64,000 nt of DNA from positions 31,684,001 to 31,748,000 of the forward strand of contig OX485804.1 of the NCBI GenBank assembly GCA_950295325.1. The letters are read 5' to 3'. Each line of letters begins with the position of its first letter. The stretch's first letter is position 1. Source of the stretch: Polytrichum commune. Taxonomy: Eukaryota; Streptophyta; Polytrichopsida; Polytrichales; Polytrichaceae. The position numbers and the translations under genes are program-made. This document shows, piece after piece, positions 49,086-60,081 of the stretch. The notes beneath the pieces are model-generated. The model saw only the letters and a program-made list of their open reading frames with translations. It made no database searches and had not been told where the DNA came from.

Positions 49086-52000
49086 CTAATTCGAAGTGAG
49101 TTCGTGTAAGGTTTTCATTCCTGCCTCTAACACTAGCTTCTTATGCTTGTAAGCCGGTAAGGCCTTTGTAAGCATATCGGCTATGTTGTTTTCGGATTCT
49201 ATCTTCTTTATCTCAATCTGGCCTGTTTCTATAAGGTCTTGAGCAAATCCGAATATATGTGGGCTGATGTGCTTCACCCGATCAGCCTTAATGAACCCCG
49301 TGTTCATTTGTGCGACACATGCTGCGTTATCCTCGAATATGACCGTTGGTTTGAACTTCTGGTTCATCTTGCATTGTTTTGCTAAGATCTCTTGTATTGT
49401 CCTTAGCCACACCGCCTCTCTTGATGCTTTGTGAAATGCTAAGAGTTCGGCATGATTCGTGGATGTGGCAGTCACAGTTTGCTTGGCCGATTTCCATGAT
49501 ACTGGCGCTCCGTTCTTGATGAATATGTAACCGGTCTGAGACTTGTCTGTTACCTCATCTGTTTTGAATCCGGAGTCAGCATATCATGTGATCTCGCCAT
49601 TTGTGTCATTTCTATAGTATAATCCGAGGTCCTCCGTTCCTCTCAAGTATCGGAGTAGATGCTTGATGCCATTCCAATGGCGGGCCGTCGGCTTTTGACT
49701 GTGCCTCGCGAGTATGTTTGTGGCGAAGGCGATGTCCGGTCGCGTGTGTGTGGTTAGGTATGTGAAAGCTCCAACCGCTGTGAGGTATTTGGATCTATCC
49801 ACAACCTCCTCCTCCTCCGAGCAAGGTTGGTACGGATCGTCTTCGCTGCGGCTCCTCCCGATCATTGGGGCGGCCAATGCGTGGGCTTGGTCCATGTTGA
49901 AGAATTTAAGTACCTTGCGCGTGTAAGCTTGCTGGTGCAAGAGAATGCCACTTGGGAAGTGGTGAACCTGTAATCCAAGGCAGAATGTGGTCTTTCCGAG
50001 CAATTTCATGTCAAATTGAGCCGTGAGTAAGGTTTCCGTGTGCTTACACAATGCGGGTGATCCAATCAAGTTGAGGTCATCCACGTACACAACCACAATT
50101 ACATATTGTAAATTCTGAGTTAATGTGAATATACATGGTAGGGTCTGGTCATGCAAGAACCCATGTGAAACCAAAAAATGTCGGAGTAGGTGGTACCACA
50201 TTCTGCCGGCTTGCTTTAAGCCGTACAATGCCTTGTATATGCGAAGGCCTAAGAATCTCCCGGGTGCGGGAGTTGGCAGTTTCAGAAGGAAATCTGGAGG
50301 GGGTGAGATATGCAACAACATGTCCAGATTTCCATATAGATATGTTGTAACAACATCCATCAAATAGATCTCAAATCTGAAATGAACTGCAAATGCCAGC
50401 ATGTACCTGAATGTTGTGATATCAAGTACCGGTGCGTATGTTTGGTCGAAGTCCTCTCCTGGTCGTTGAGAGAAGCCTTGAGCAACAAGGCGGACTTTGA
50501 ACCGAAGTAGATCACCGTTGGCGTCAAATTTTCTAGAGAAAATGAGTTTGTGGCCAACTAGAGGTTTAGTGAGGTTAGTTGATACCTCGCCGAATACTTG
50601 GTGCTTCCTGAGGGATGCGTATTCGGATTCTAGAGCTTTGTTCCAATCGGGCCATTCCGGTGAGGCCTTGGCCTCGGCCAATGTGAGTGGGTCCAGTGCA
50701 ACCTCGGTGCTGAACGTGGTCCTTTGTACCTTAGTGGACTTGGAATTGAGAGGTGCCAACCGTTTGTTGGGTATGGTGTTACCTGTTCCAGGTAGTGGGT
50801 TTCTAAGCACTCTAGGTCCGGAGTAGAAACCATCGGGAATCTATTCTGCAAGGTCCTTCAAGTTCAGAAGTTTGGTGACTTCGGTATCGGCTAGGGAGGT
50901 TCGAGGATCCGGATTATGGGTTAATGTTTCCGGGGCCTGAAAGTTTAAGGGAACCTGCTTGACCGTGCGGTCAACCAGTGGAGTTGGGAATGTATGTTCC
51001 ATAAACTTACAGTTTACTAGCCTAGCTTTGAGGATGGCCCCGTTCTTGGGGTCCATGTATCTGATGATGCTGGGTGAGTCGTATCCGAGGTAGATTGCCT
51101 CGGAGCGATGGGTACCAATGGTTCTTCGTTGTGGTTCAGGTACAGGTACCCAAACTTAGCAACCAAATACTCGTAAATGGATAATATTGGGTGGCCGGCC
51201 GGCAATGAGTTCAAGGGGTGTTTGTTGGTTGAGTAAGGTTGGTCTCAACCTTAGGAGGGCTGCGGCATGAAGAACCGCATGGCCCCAAAATGAATCCGGT
51301 AACTTGGCATGAATGAGCAGGGGCCTAGTTACTAGTTGGACTTTCTTGATGAAAGCTTCCGCAAGACCATTTTGCGAGTGTTCATAAGGTACGGAATAGG
51401 TAAGGGTGATTCCTGTTGCGGTACAATAATCCTCAAATGCATGTGATCGGAATTCTAATGCATTGTCCATCCGAAGGAATTTAACAGGGTATTCGGGAAA
51501 ATGGTTTTTATAACGTATCAGAATTGCAAGAATTCTAGAAAATTCAAGGTTCCTAGTGGTTAGGAGGGCTACCTCTAGGTGGCTCCCGGATGCATCTATG
51601 AGCACTAGGAAATACCGAAATGAACTTGAAGGTGGATTGATGGGTCCACAGATATCACCTTGAAGTCGGTGGAGTGGTGGCGGCAATTCGGTGGGGAGTT
51701 GCCACTGGGATGGCCGCTTGATCATCTTGCCTTGGATGCACGCCTCACATGGTGCTATCTTGGCAGCATCCGCGGATGTGAGGTTATGGCCGGCCAGGAG
51801 GGGGATCATCCTCCGAAATATAGTAGTGCCAGGGTGCCCAAGCCTTTTATGCCATATATCTGAGAGGGCAGCCGCCGTGAGATATAGGCCAGTTTTCCGG
51901 GCTAAGTTGTGGGTTCTCGCACCGGGATCTTTCTCCCGTGCAACCAAGCTAACTTCTTCCTCAACCCTAGGGGCGGGGCTAATCGCTTTGATAGCGATCT

Positions 52001-52260
52001 CATATAGGCCGTCGACTCCCGCTATTGCGGTGGCGAGGGTTCTCTGTCCCTGCCTGAGTGCCAGCGTCTTTTCATCGTTCTCTATTGTGGTAGAGACGTG
52101 GATACCATTTGCCCTTAAGTCCCGGCAGCTGATCAGGCTCCGGGGGGCATCGGGAGCATACATAGCGTCCCGGCATGTTATCGGGTGGTCCCCGGGCAAC
52201 AAAACAGTTGCTGTACCTTCTTTGAAAGTTATGTTTTTTTTGTCCCGCTATTGTTGTAAC
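49086..52260 (-). pseudogene. copia pol: integrase, reverse transcriptase, RNase H, with three nonsense codons
   Basis: One frame runs from about 52260 to 49086, interrupted by TAA near 51156-51158, TAG at 50841-50843 and TGA at 49584-49586. In order: the GAG-pre-integrase zinc-binding region (IWHKRLGH ... CEAC), the integrase core (D in LQGDICGP, D in LRMDNALEF, E at the HSQNGLAEAF block), the copia linker, reverse transcriptase (MDVVTTYLYG, YKALYGLKQAG, catalytic YVDD), and RNase H (TATSTNHAELLAF). The third stop falls where related elements read a Trp before YADSGFK. All catalytic motifs remain. It is a frame behind gag; see the A8 run at 52234-52241. Confidence 0.9.
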
Positions 52261-53361
52261 GTGGCTAGTCCGCCAACCTATATTACTAGCCGGGAATGAG
52301 AAAAACGTTAAACTCCTCAATATGGTATGTGTAGAGGCGTTGTCCAAGAGGGCAGCCTCCATACCTTGAGTCATTGGAGTTGTGACAGTCATGTAATTCT
52401 CTATATCCATACCAGGGATGGATGGAATTTGGACTGCATGAGATTCTCTATTTTGGCTACGTAATTTCTGTAGCTCCTTATACATCTCAATTACGTAAGC
52501 CGATGCTCGGCAATCCCTAGCATAATGGCCTGGGCGGCCACATTTATGACATGAGGATGTAGATTGCGTTGAGGCTTTATGTTTTGGTGGAACATACCTC
52601 GGTTTTTGGTCCCTAGGCTTGAATTTGAATGACCTAGGTGGAGGTCGGCGTTGGAAACCCCTTGGTGATCGGCGCGGTGCCTCCGAGAGGTGTACGGCCG
52701 ACACTCCTTTTGATGGTCCAGCAGCTATCATGGCGTGGATCTCACGTGCGGGCCTGGATTCTGCATTTTTAAGCAACATGGCCTGATGTTTCTCTGCGAG
52801 AAGGAGGTGAGACATCAGTGTGCTATGTTTCTCAAATTTCATGTTTCGGTATTGCTGGGCAAGAATTGCAGAAGCAGGTGGAAAGGTGGAGAGAGTCTTA
52901 TCGATCAGTTGAGCCTCGGTTACTGGCTCGCCGCAGAGGCTAAGCTGAGATGAGATTCGGTGGAGTTCCCCGTTGAATGAGAGTAGGTCGGGAAAGTCAA
53001 GGGCCCTGAGATTAATCCAGTCATTTCTAGCCTCGGGTAGAAAGATGGTTTGTTCATGATGGAACCTGTCACGTAGCTGAGTCCACAAGTCAGCGGGGTG
53101 ATCCACTTTAATGTATTGTTGTCTCAGGGATGGGTGTATGTGCCTTCGGAGAAGAATCAATACTTGACATTTGAGAGAATCTGGTTGACCCTCGGCTGTA
53201 GTTTTATCAAGATAGATAGTTGTCTCTTCGGCTCCTAGAGTTACCCTAGCATCATTTTCCCATTCTAGATAGTTTGACCCATCAACAGCAAGGGGAGTAA
53301 ATTTGGTTTTCATGTTTGCACCGATATTTGCTGGTGGTCGGCTTATGGTAGCTAATGTCAC
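52234..53361 (-). CDS. copia gag with zinc knuckle and start of protease
   Basis: The open frame from the ATG at 53361 gives a Gag of the copia type: a UBN2/retrotran_gag-like helical region (about 40-200, with YLEWENDARV), a basic region, one CCHC zinc knuckle CHKCGRPGHYARDC (271-284), and the start of an aspartic protease (LLDNASTHT, about 338-346). The frame changes to that of pol at a run of eight A on this strand (52241-52234). Past it the gag frame runs on to 52072 without family resemblance. The N-terminal Met is chosen as the first in frame; a second Met (residue 17) is equally plausible. Confidence 0.85.
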
Positions 53362-54192
53362 TCTCGGATTCGAGGATTATGCCATTTCAGGTCATCTAGG
53401 AATCAGATGGCAACAATGTACTAGAGTGATGATACTTTTTAGTTTTAGCCTACCATGATCTGTCTCAACAAATGTAGTTGGTTTGAAGTATACAAATATA
53501 CTTCTGTTTCAATAAACTGAGGATTTATTCTAATCATGTGTCATTACAGATCTAAATCCTTTGGTAAATGAATGAGAAAGATGGAGTAAGTAGGCTTATC
53601 GGACAACTAGCTGCAGCAGTAATGAACCACGTTCGGCAGCAGCAGCAGTAGACTGTATTTGGTAGCAGCAGAAATTTTCTTGTATTGTCAACTATTGTGA
53701 TCGGATGTTTGCTGGATCTGACTGATGCTCCCGACAGCAGTAGGATGTAGCAGAGGCAGCAATGAAATGTTGTAAGATGAGCAGCAATCAGAAAGCTGGG
53801 TCTGTGGCGATTGTGAGTTTTCCGCGGCAGCAACAGTCCGAGTATATTGTCTGTATTAGAAGAGGTAGTCTGTCTGTAGTGGAAAACTAAGGGTAATCTT
53901 CCTGCAGCAAGTCTAAGGTCTCTTGTTAGCAACAAGTCTAAGAATGTAACTTGCGGTGACCAGCTCTAAAAGCTTATCAAATGCTCTCTGATCTAGTACT
54001 AGTTGTGTTCATATCTAGAGTGTAATTTGTATGAACTAATGTGGGCAGCGCTTCCGCGTGGTGAAGCGAAACGAAGAGAGAGAGAGCGAGATAGTGAGCT
54101 AAGGTTTATATAGGGCTGAAGCTTAGTCGTGAGCGGGAAAGAGAGGAAAAAAATTTGAACTAGGAGCTCTCAAGCAATCGTGACTGATAACG
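53362..54192 (-). other. Leader (5' untranslated region) of the copia element
   Basis: 831 bp between the 5' LTR and gag. Rich in CAG/CTG triplets on either strand (near 53610-53850). A TATA-like ccctatataaacc on the element's strand lies near 54100-54112, followed by a CT tract. This is outside the LTR, so either it is fortuitous or there is a second promoter. Confidence 0.6.
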
Positions 54193-54440
54193 TGTTAAGA
54201 CTAGGCAATAGCCGGTAAGTGTGATAGTGCAAGTGACTAACAAGAGTCATGTAGTCGTATATATATGCTTTAAGACTAAGTACATTAATGGGGCTTAGCC
54301 ACCACTTAGTAGCCCACAATACTATGTTTAACTAACTCGGACCCACTACCGTGGGGATAGTGTAGCCACCTTCCGGAAGGCGGCTACCGTCATCTAGATT
54401 CGGCTATAGGTCGTCAGGCTAGCTATAGGCTGCCTTAACA
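54193..54440 (-). repeat. 5' LTR of the copia element
   Basis: 248 bp, same termini as the 3' LTR; two differences seen. Confidence 0.95.
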
Positions 54441-55462
54441 CACTCGAGGCCTAATTGTGAGAAGAAATGAAAAGGAAAGAAGAGATAGAAAAGGGATTGC
54501 ATGTTATATCGTTGGAGTTCTCATCATGAACTAAAGTGAACTCATGAGAACATGTATCTCATGATGTTTCAAGGATTTGGATCTTAATCACAAAAAAATA
54601 CATATATGAAATGCAATGTGATAGTAAGTGTTGGGTTTAATAAAATAAAATAAAAATAAAAGACTATTCAAATGTATTAAATATCACTTATAAGCAATGT
54701 ATTATCACGAATTCAACTGAAAGTAATATATTTATATATTTATATATTTCCATAGATGACATCCGTACCAACCTACGGACACCAAGAACACATAATCAAA
54801 AAGTCATCCAATAAATGTATGGGAAATTCTTGTACAAGTCGAATATCAAAAGTTAAATGATGATGACCTTCATTACGGGTCACCTTCACAAAGTTTGCCA
54901 TCTTATTATTCATCAAATTTGATAAGAAAGTAGGAAATCAAAACAAGAAAACGGTAGAACCGTGAGACTCTGTCCTTTGCTATGAAAGACTACAATTGTA
55001 GTTGATTACTTTGCTCATGCCAATCCATGGCTATTCACTATACCAAACCTTTCTTGGATTTTGTGCACCTTCTTCTCAAATACAAGTCAAGGATTGAAGC
55101 TACTCATTTATCACCCAATTTTTAAAAAATAAATAATCAAGAACTACCGAAATAACTATAGTTAACTAGATTTCTTTCAATGCATTATAGGGAGCATAGA
55201 TATATAGATATATATAACTATAGTTAACATCCACATTAAATAAAGTGGACCAAAAATAACAAGAACAAGTAACGTCCAAGTGTGAACACAAAGTGGTTAG
55301 GAAATTTGCTCTTGAAACGAAGAAGTTGATGCATAGTCTCTGTCCTACAGACAGAGCCAATAAACCGGCACCCCACACAAAAGTACCCCTTCATTAAATG
55401 GGTGACATTATCCATTTCTCACCCCCAAAAATGGACCAGCACCGGCACATGAAACTTAGCCC

Positions 55463-56940
55463 TTCGTCCAGTCTCATCGGGACACAAGCCTCTTTAGTGT
55501 CCATTCTTAACTATGAGCCTTGCCATACATCACGGTCCAATTAGAAGCGACCACATAAGGCTCGTGCACGGCCTTCACTAGCAAACAATCCTCCTAAGAC
55601 TTTCTCAAAAGCTTCTCATTAAAAACCTGTACTGTAGGCTGAGGATGAGTCATGATTGCCAGCGCAAGTTTCTCGACAATGGAGAGAAATTCAACAACCA
55701 TTACATAAGACTTCCTCTCAGAAGACATGCATCCCCATGTCACTTAACTTAGAATTTGTCCCAAGTCTAACTTATTAGGCTTCAATTCTCACGTCACGAA
55801 TCGTGAGAAGTTGGCTTTATACTAAATTTAGAGATAAATTCAACACATTGGACGATCATATTGCGAAATCTGAGGTTTGAATATGAATCCCATGACTTGG
55901 ACACCCAAATGCACTTCCAATCCAATTGCACTTCAAGACTTATGCCCCCTTCTGTGAACCCTTTGAGTGGTCCACCACTCTGCGGGATCACTGTTAGTTA
56001 GAATGTTAGCATTAAAAGTTAGAATTGATAGGGAATTTAGGGAAAATTAGTTCATTTAGCATTTAGCCTAGAAGAAGGAAGGTCAAAATGAAACTAAGTA
56101 GTGCTAGAAGATAGCAAAGTAGAAAAAAATATGCTAGCTAGTAAAAACAACTAGCTAAGCAAATATTAGTAGATGCTAGCTATTAAGCAAATGTTAGTAA
56201 ATGCTAGCTAAGCAAGTGTTAGTTTATTAGTTAGTGTGAGGCACACAAGACTATTAGAGGTGGTTTAGGTAAGAAGATAAAATCGGCGTGAAGAATTTTG
56301 AAGACAAAAAAGAAAGAGAGCAAGGGGGATACTTGCCCACTTGCCCCCTTGCCAACTCGATGGCGGAAAAATTAGAAAGATTTCTAAAGGTTTTTTGTCG
56401 GAGCCACCTCGGCGAGAGGGTGGCAACCTCAACCGGGAAAACCCCCGAGCCAAAATTTCGGGAAAGGGTTTGAAAAATGGATCCGGTGGAGGAGGGGTCC
56501 AACCCTTTTGTGAGAGGGTTTAAAAACCCCTCCTTCCACCTTGTAGCTCTCTTTCTTTCTCTAGTTTTTGGGCGAAGCCCTGCTTCAATGTAGTTAGGAA
56601 AAAATCCTTTAGCATGTATTCTCAATGGTCTAAAAGAAAGGCTTGAGAACCTCCTCTACTCTCTCTCTCCTAGTTAGGTTGTGTGTTTATTAACACACCA
56701 ACAAAATTATTCCTTTTTTTGTAGAGGTAGGTTGGATGGTAGAGTTTTGAGTAGAGGCATTATAGACCTCATCTGCCAATGCCCTGAAGGCTTAGTTCAA
56801 AAGCTAGAACAAGATACTTATCATTTTTCTCTTAGAGAGATTTCATATAGCTATCCATAGCCGTTTCCCATTTGTGATTTGGTTGAGATGACAATTAGTT
56901 ATGGATTTTCAAAGATGGAGTAGAAAAACTGGGTGGTCTT
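55463..56940. other. Retroelement-like, gene-free region
   Basis: No gene recognised. About 56130-56225 has three diverged units of roughly 32 bp built on 'tgctagcta' and 'aagcaa(a/g)tgttag'. The stretch beginning TGTTAG near 55992, with a TATA-like 'gtttaaaaacc' near 56518 followed by a CT-rich tract, looks like part of an LTR (promoter plus R region), but I could not find a matching end, primer site or coding region. Confidence 0.45.
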
Positions 56941-56949
56941 GTGGGTAGC

Positions 56950-57560
56950 GGCTGCTGGATCAGACCTGCGAGCCCAATAGGAATTTTAATTCCAAGAAAT
57001 TATATTTTTCCCAAGTAGAACTTTTGTGTAGCTTTCCAAAATGGCTTAGAACATTTGATTTGAGCATGATTTGAATTAGATATGAATTGTGCAAGATGGG
57101 ACACATAGTTTGAGAACTTTTGGTTGACTGCTGCATTACAGAGGACCTGCTGGGTTCACTTCGGCTTATCTTTCTAATCACATATTTTTATCAAATACAT
57201 CTTTTTAATATCTCTCCAGGGTCATATAGAACGTTTGATTTGACTAAGATTTGAATTAGATATGAATTGTTGAAGGCGAGATACATAGTTTAAGCCTTCT
57301 TGATTGACTGCTGTGTTACAAGGAGTCCGCTGAATTTCTATTAGCTTAACCTGCTGATGTCATAATTTTTTCTAGTTAGAGCTTGTTCATAGCTTTCCAA
57401 TGGTATAAGGAAAGCCTAGATCCAAATAGTAAGGAATGTGCTATGAATTTTTGAAGTTAGAAGGTAGATAGGTGGGTTGGAAGGGTCGGTTGAATCGACC
57501 TCACACTTCCAACCCTCATAACTTTTGCATTTCTTGTCCGATTAGAGTGATTTTTAGATC
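56950..57560. repeat. Imperfect tandem repeat, period about 185-190 bp
   Basis: Three or more diverged units: 'gatttgaattagatatgaattgt' occurs near 57067 and 57247, 'gttgactgctgc' near 57122 and 'attgactgctgt' near 57303, and 'agctttcca' near 57032 and 57393. Noncoding, in the LTR-like region. Confidence 0.65.
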
Positions 57561-60081
57561 ATTGGAAAGATAATTTGGTGCACTAAGTATAAATATTATG
57601 CTTAGGATTAAATTACAGGGCAGAATAACACTTTATATTTTAATTGTTAACTAAGGTACGCTTACTACCAAACTAGTTACAAAGAAGGAGGCAAGGTCGA
57701 CGCTCGGAAAGTGGAGCAAGGAAGGAGGTAGCGGCTCGGCCTACATCAAGCCCAAATCAACCGAGGAAAATTGAGGTAAATTAACTAACCTTAAGCCTTC
57801 CATTTAGGATTGGAGGGAGCACGGCTAAGGTACGCATCTCTAAACCCACTCACCTATCTCGTAAGGTCAAGTGGCTTGACCACTTGACCGCCAAGGGAGT
57901 ACCCAATTCCATTGTTTTCGGGGCCCTTGGTATGTTTTGTGGTAGTAGCTTCATTTATTAGCAAGTTTCGTGTGTGGTAAGTCGGATTAATCACTGACAC
58001 GACCACTCTGAATGTTGTTGGTGGAAAGGTGGGGTTAATGACCCGCGAATCCACTATTATGTTGTTGGCCCCATAGATTGGGAGTAATGGCCCCAATTTA
58101 TGAAGATTGCGCAACAGGTTGAACCTACAGGTCGCCCGTCACCCTGGTCCCATTGAGTTGCATTTCGTGGTCTATCCAGTGTAAACACATTTAACAATCA
58201 AAACATACAAAATAAATCGTAAACCCTTGTTGGCAAGAGACCCGAGGTAAGGGGTGATGCCTAATATGTTAATGTAGTAAGTTAGGACGTGCAAACAAAA
58301 GTAAGTAATTAAGAAGGAATTTGTGTGAAGGGTGGGACTTAGGCCAAATTCCCCCGCTTAGAAAACTAAATAGAAATAAATAAAGAAATAGGAAGAATTG
58401 AATGGTCCATCAAATTGTCGTTATTCCGTTCGTTGAGTTGGGGTGGTATGAGTCACACCCGGTTGGGTGTATCAGAACCATCCCAATTCACAAATTAGGA
58501 TTGCCTTGGTTTCAAGGCTGGTGCGTCTGCGCGTAGAATAGGTTGTAGGTTAAGGTTAGAACTAGATATGAAATTGGTTAGTGGAGTTTAAAGCCACACT
58601 AGTAAAAAACTAAGGCCTAACCTCCGGAGGTACTACGACGCATATTTAATCTCCCTTAAAAATCTAACTACTCACGTTATACACCTATCATCCGGGTTCG
58701 GCTTGGGCGCCTGCAAATGCAGGCCACCTTCACCGAAGGGCTTGTGTGATACTTTTAGGCTCCCTCGAAAGGGGGTGGCCCAAAAGTACCACAGTCCCCC
58801 TCTTTTCCAACCACACTGATAGGAACTGAACCTAACTTCCAAGCAAGATCAATGTTGGTTGTTAATCAACAAATGGGGATTAATGTGTCCTCAATATTTC
58901 TTGGCCCTAAGGCCCCATGTGTCATGAAAACATCGGCATCTCGATAACAATAACCATGGGCTACAAAGAGCTCGATCATATGCAACAACCACAATAACTC
59001 AGCTCAAAAAGTTTGGTAATTAATTGCTTCATGATACATGACAAATTCACCACCCGAGATATTAACATGCATGGCCGAGTAAAGCATTCTACTAACTTAC
59101 AGATGAGGTCGATAGAACATTAGGTATAGAACAGTATGTATAACGCCCACATACCTTTCAATCATATTTCCGTGCACAATTCTTCGGATGGTACTGTCCA
59201 TGACAGGTCAAACACTTAATATGTTAGCACAAAAACGTCATCACTAGGTTGTAGCCGTAAGTTCTAATCCTTAACCCCCTGCACATGTTGGATGAAGAGT
59301 TGAGACAATGTTTCCACTAAACGCACTTGACATCGCCAAGTTTTCAAACACTTCAATGGCTCCCTGAAAGAAGGCAAAATGCCATTATTGTTACGTAGTC
59401 AAATTGAACATAAACTGGGTCCAAGGACATCAGAAGTTAGACCCGACATGCACCCACATATCTCATAATTCCAGGAGCATTATAATTGCTTTTCATTAAC
59501 TCATACTATTCTCTTTGAAATTGCTAAACACTATCACTTCGTAGGTTCACAAAGATGAGAAAAATGACCAGTTCCAGGCAGTGATTAATGGGTGCCCAAT
59601 GAAAGGAACGCATTTACACAGAATTGCCTAACTGATACACCACAAAGTGCCAGAAAATTCCGTAGTGCACCACTATGACTACGGAGCGGCATTGTAGAGG
59701 TTGATGCGATCAACCTACCCTAGACATACAACACAAGCCCAGGGATTATCCTTCATATACCTCATATGAAACCTACTAAATAATCCTCAGATCTGAAATG
59801 GGTTCAGCTGGTTCAGATGTCTAGGTTGACCAGGGACCATTCTAAGCTCATGATTTCTCACTCATGTCTGAAGCCAAGGAATTTAGATTGTCAAGACCTA
59901 TTGTGAATAATGGGGGGGGTCTCTCTACAACTACGAATGTCACTCTTTGGCTCAAGGTTGCAGACCTGAGCAAATGAAGCTCTTTATTTCCAGGTCTACT
60001 GTGGCATATTACAAAGCGCCCAAAAAATGTGGAACTTGGAACTTGGAAATCCATTGGGGCTTGAACCATGACCAAACACAA
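57561..60081. other. Gene-free region upstream of the integrase-like gene's 3' end
   Basis: No gene, RNA gene or element with clear ends recognised. Open frames are short and without domains. Confidence 0.5.

Larger units (their letters stand above)
48747..54440 (-). mobile_element. Ty1-copia LTR retrotransposon, near-complete
   Basis: 5.69 kb, oriented on the - strand: 5' LTR 54193-54440, untranslated leader 53362-54192, gag, pol (protease, integrase, reverse transcriptase, RNase H), a polypurine tract (gaggaggag on the - strand at 48995-49003) and 3' LTR 48747-48994. The order integrase before reverse transcriptase defines copia. Both LTRs start TG and end CA. By eye they differ at two of 248 positions, so insertion is recent. 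Flanks are CACTA and CACTC, a 5-bp target duplication with one mismatch. The primer-binding site next to the 5' LTR ('ttatcag') only weakly resembles the usual initiator-Met type. Pol has three in-frame stops and gag and pol are in different frames, so it is probably not autonomous now. Confidence 0.95.
48401..55462 (-). mobile_element. Tourist/Harbinger-like element T1, copy 2, interrupted by a copia element
   Basis: Parts 48401-48746 and 54441-55462 together form an inverted copy of the element at 45963-46946. Its left end GGGAGGTTCCACG matches the right end of copy 1, and its right end (complement GGGCTAAGTTTCATGTGCCGG) matches the left end of copy 1. The Ty1-copia element sits inside it. 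The flanking triplets do not match, so the original target duplication has decayed. It is longer than copy 1 (about 1.36 kb without the copia insert). Confidence 0.75.

Noticed and set aside
55992-57655. A complete LTR at the retroelement-like region
   Set aside because: Start-like TGTTAG and a TATA-like site are present, but no matching end, target duplication, primer site or second LTR could be found.
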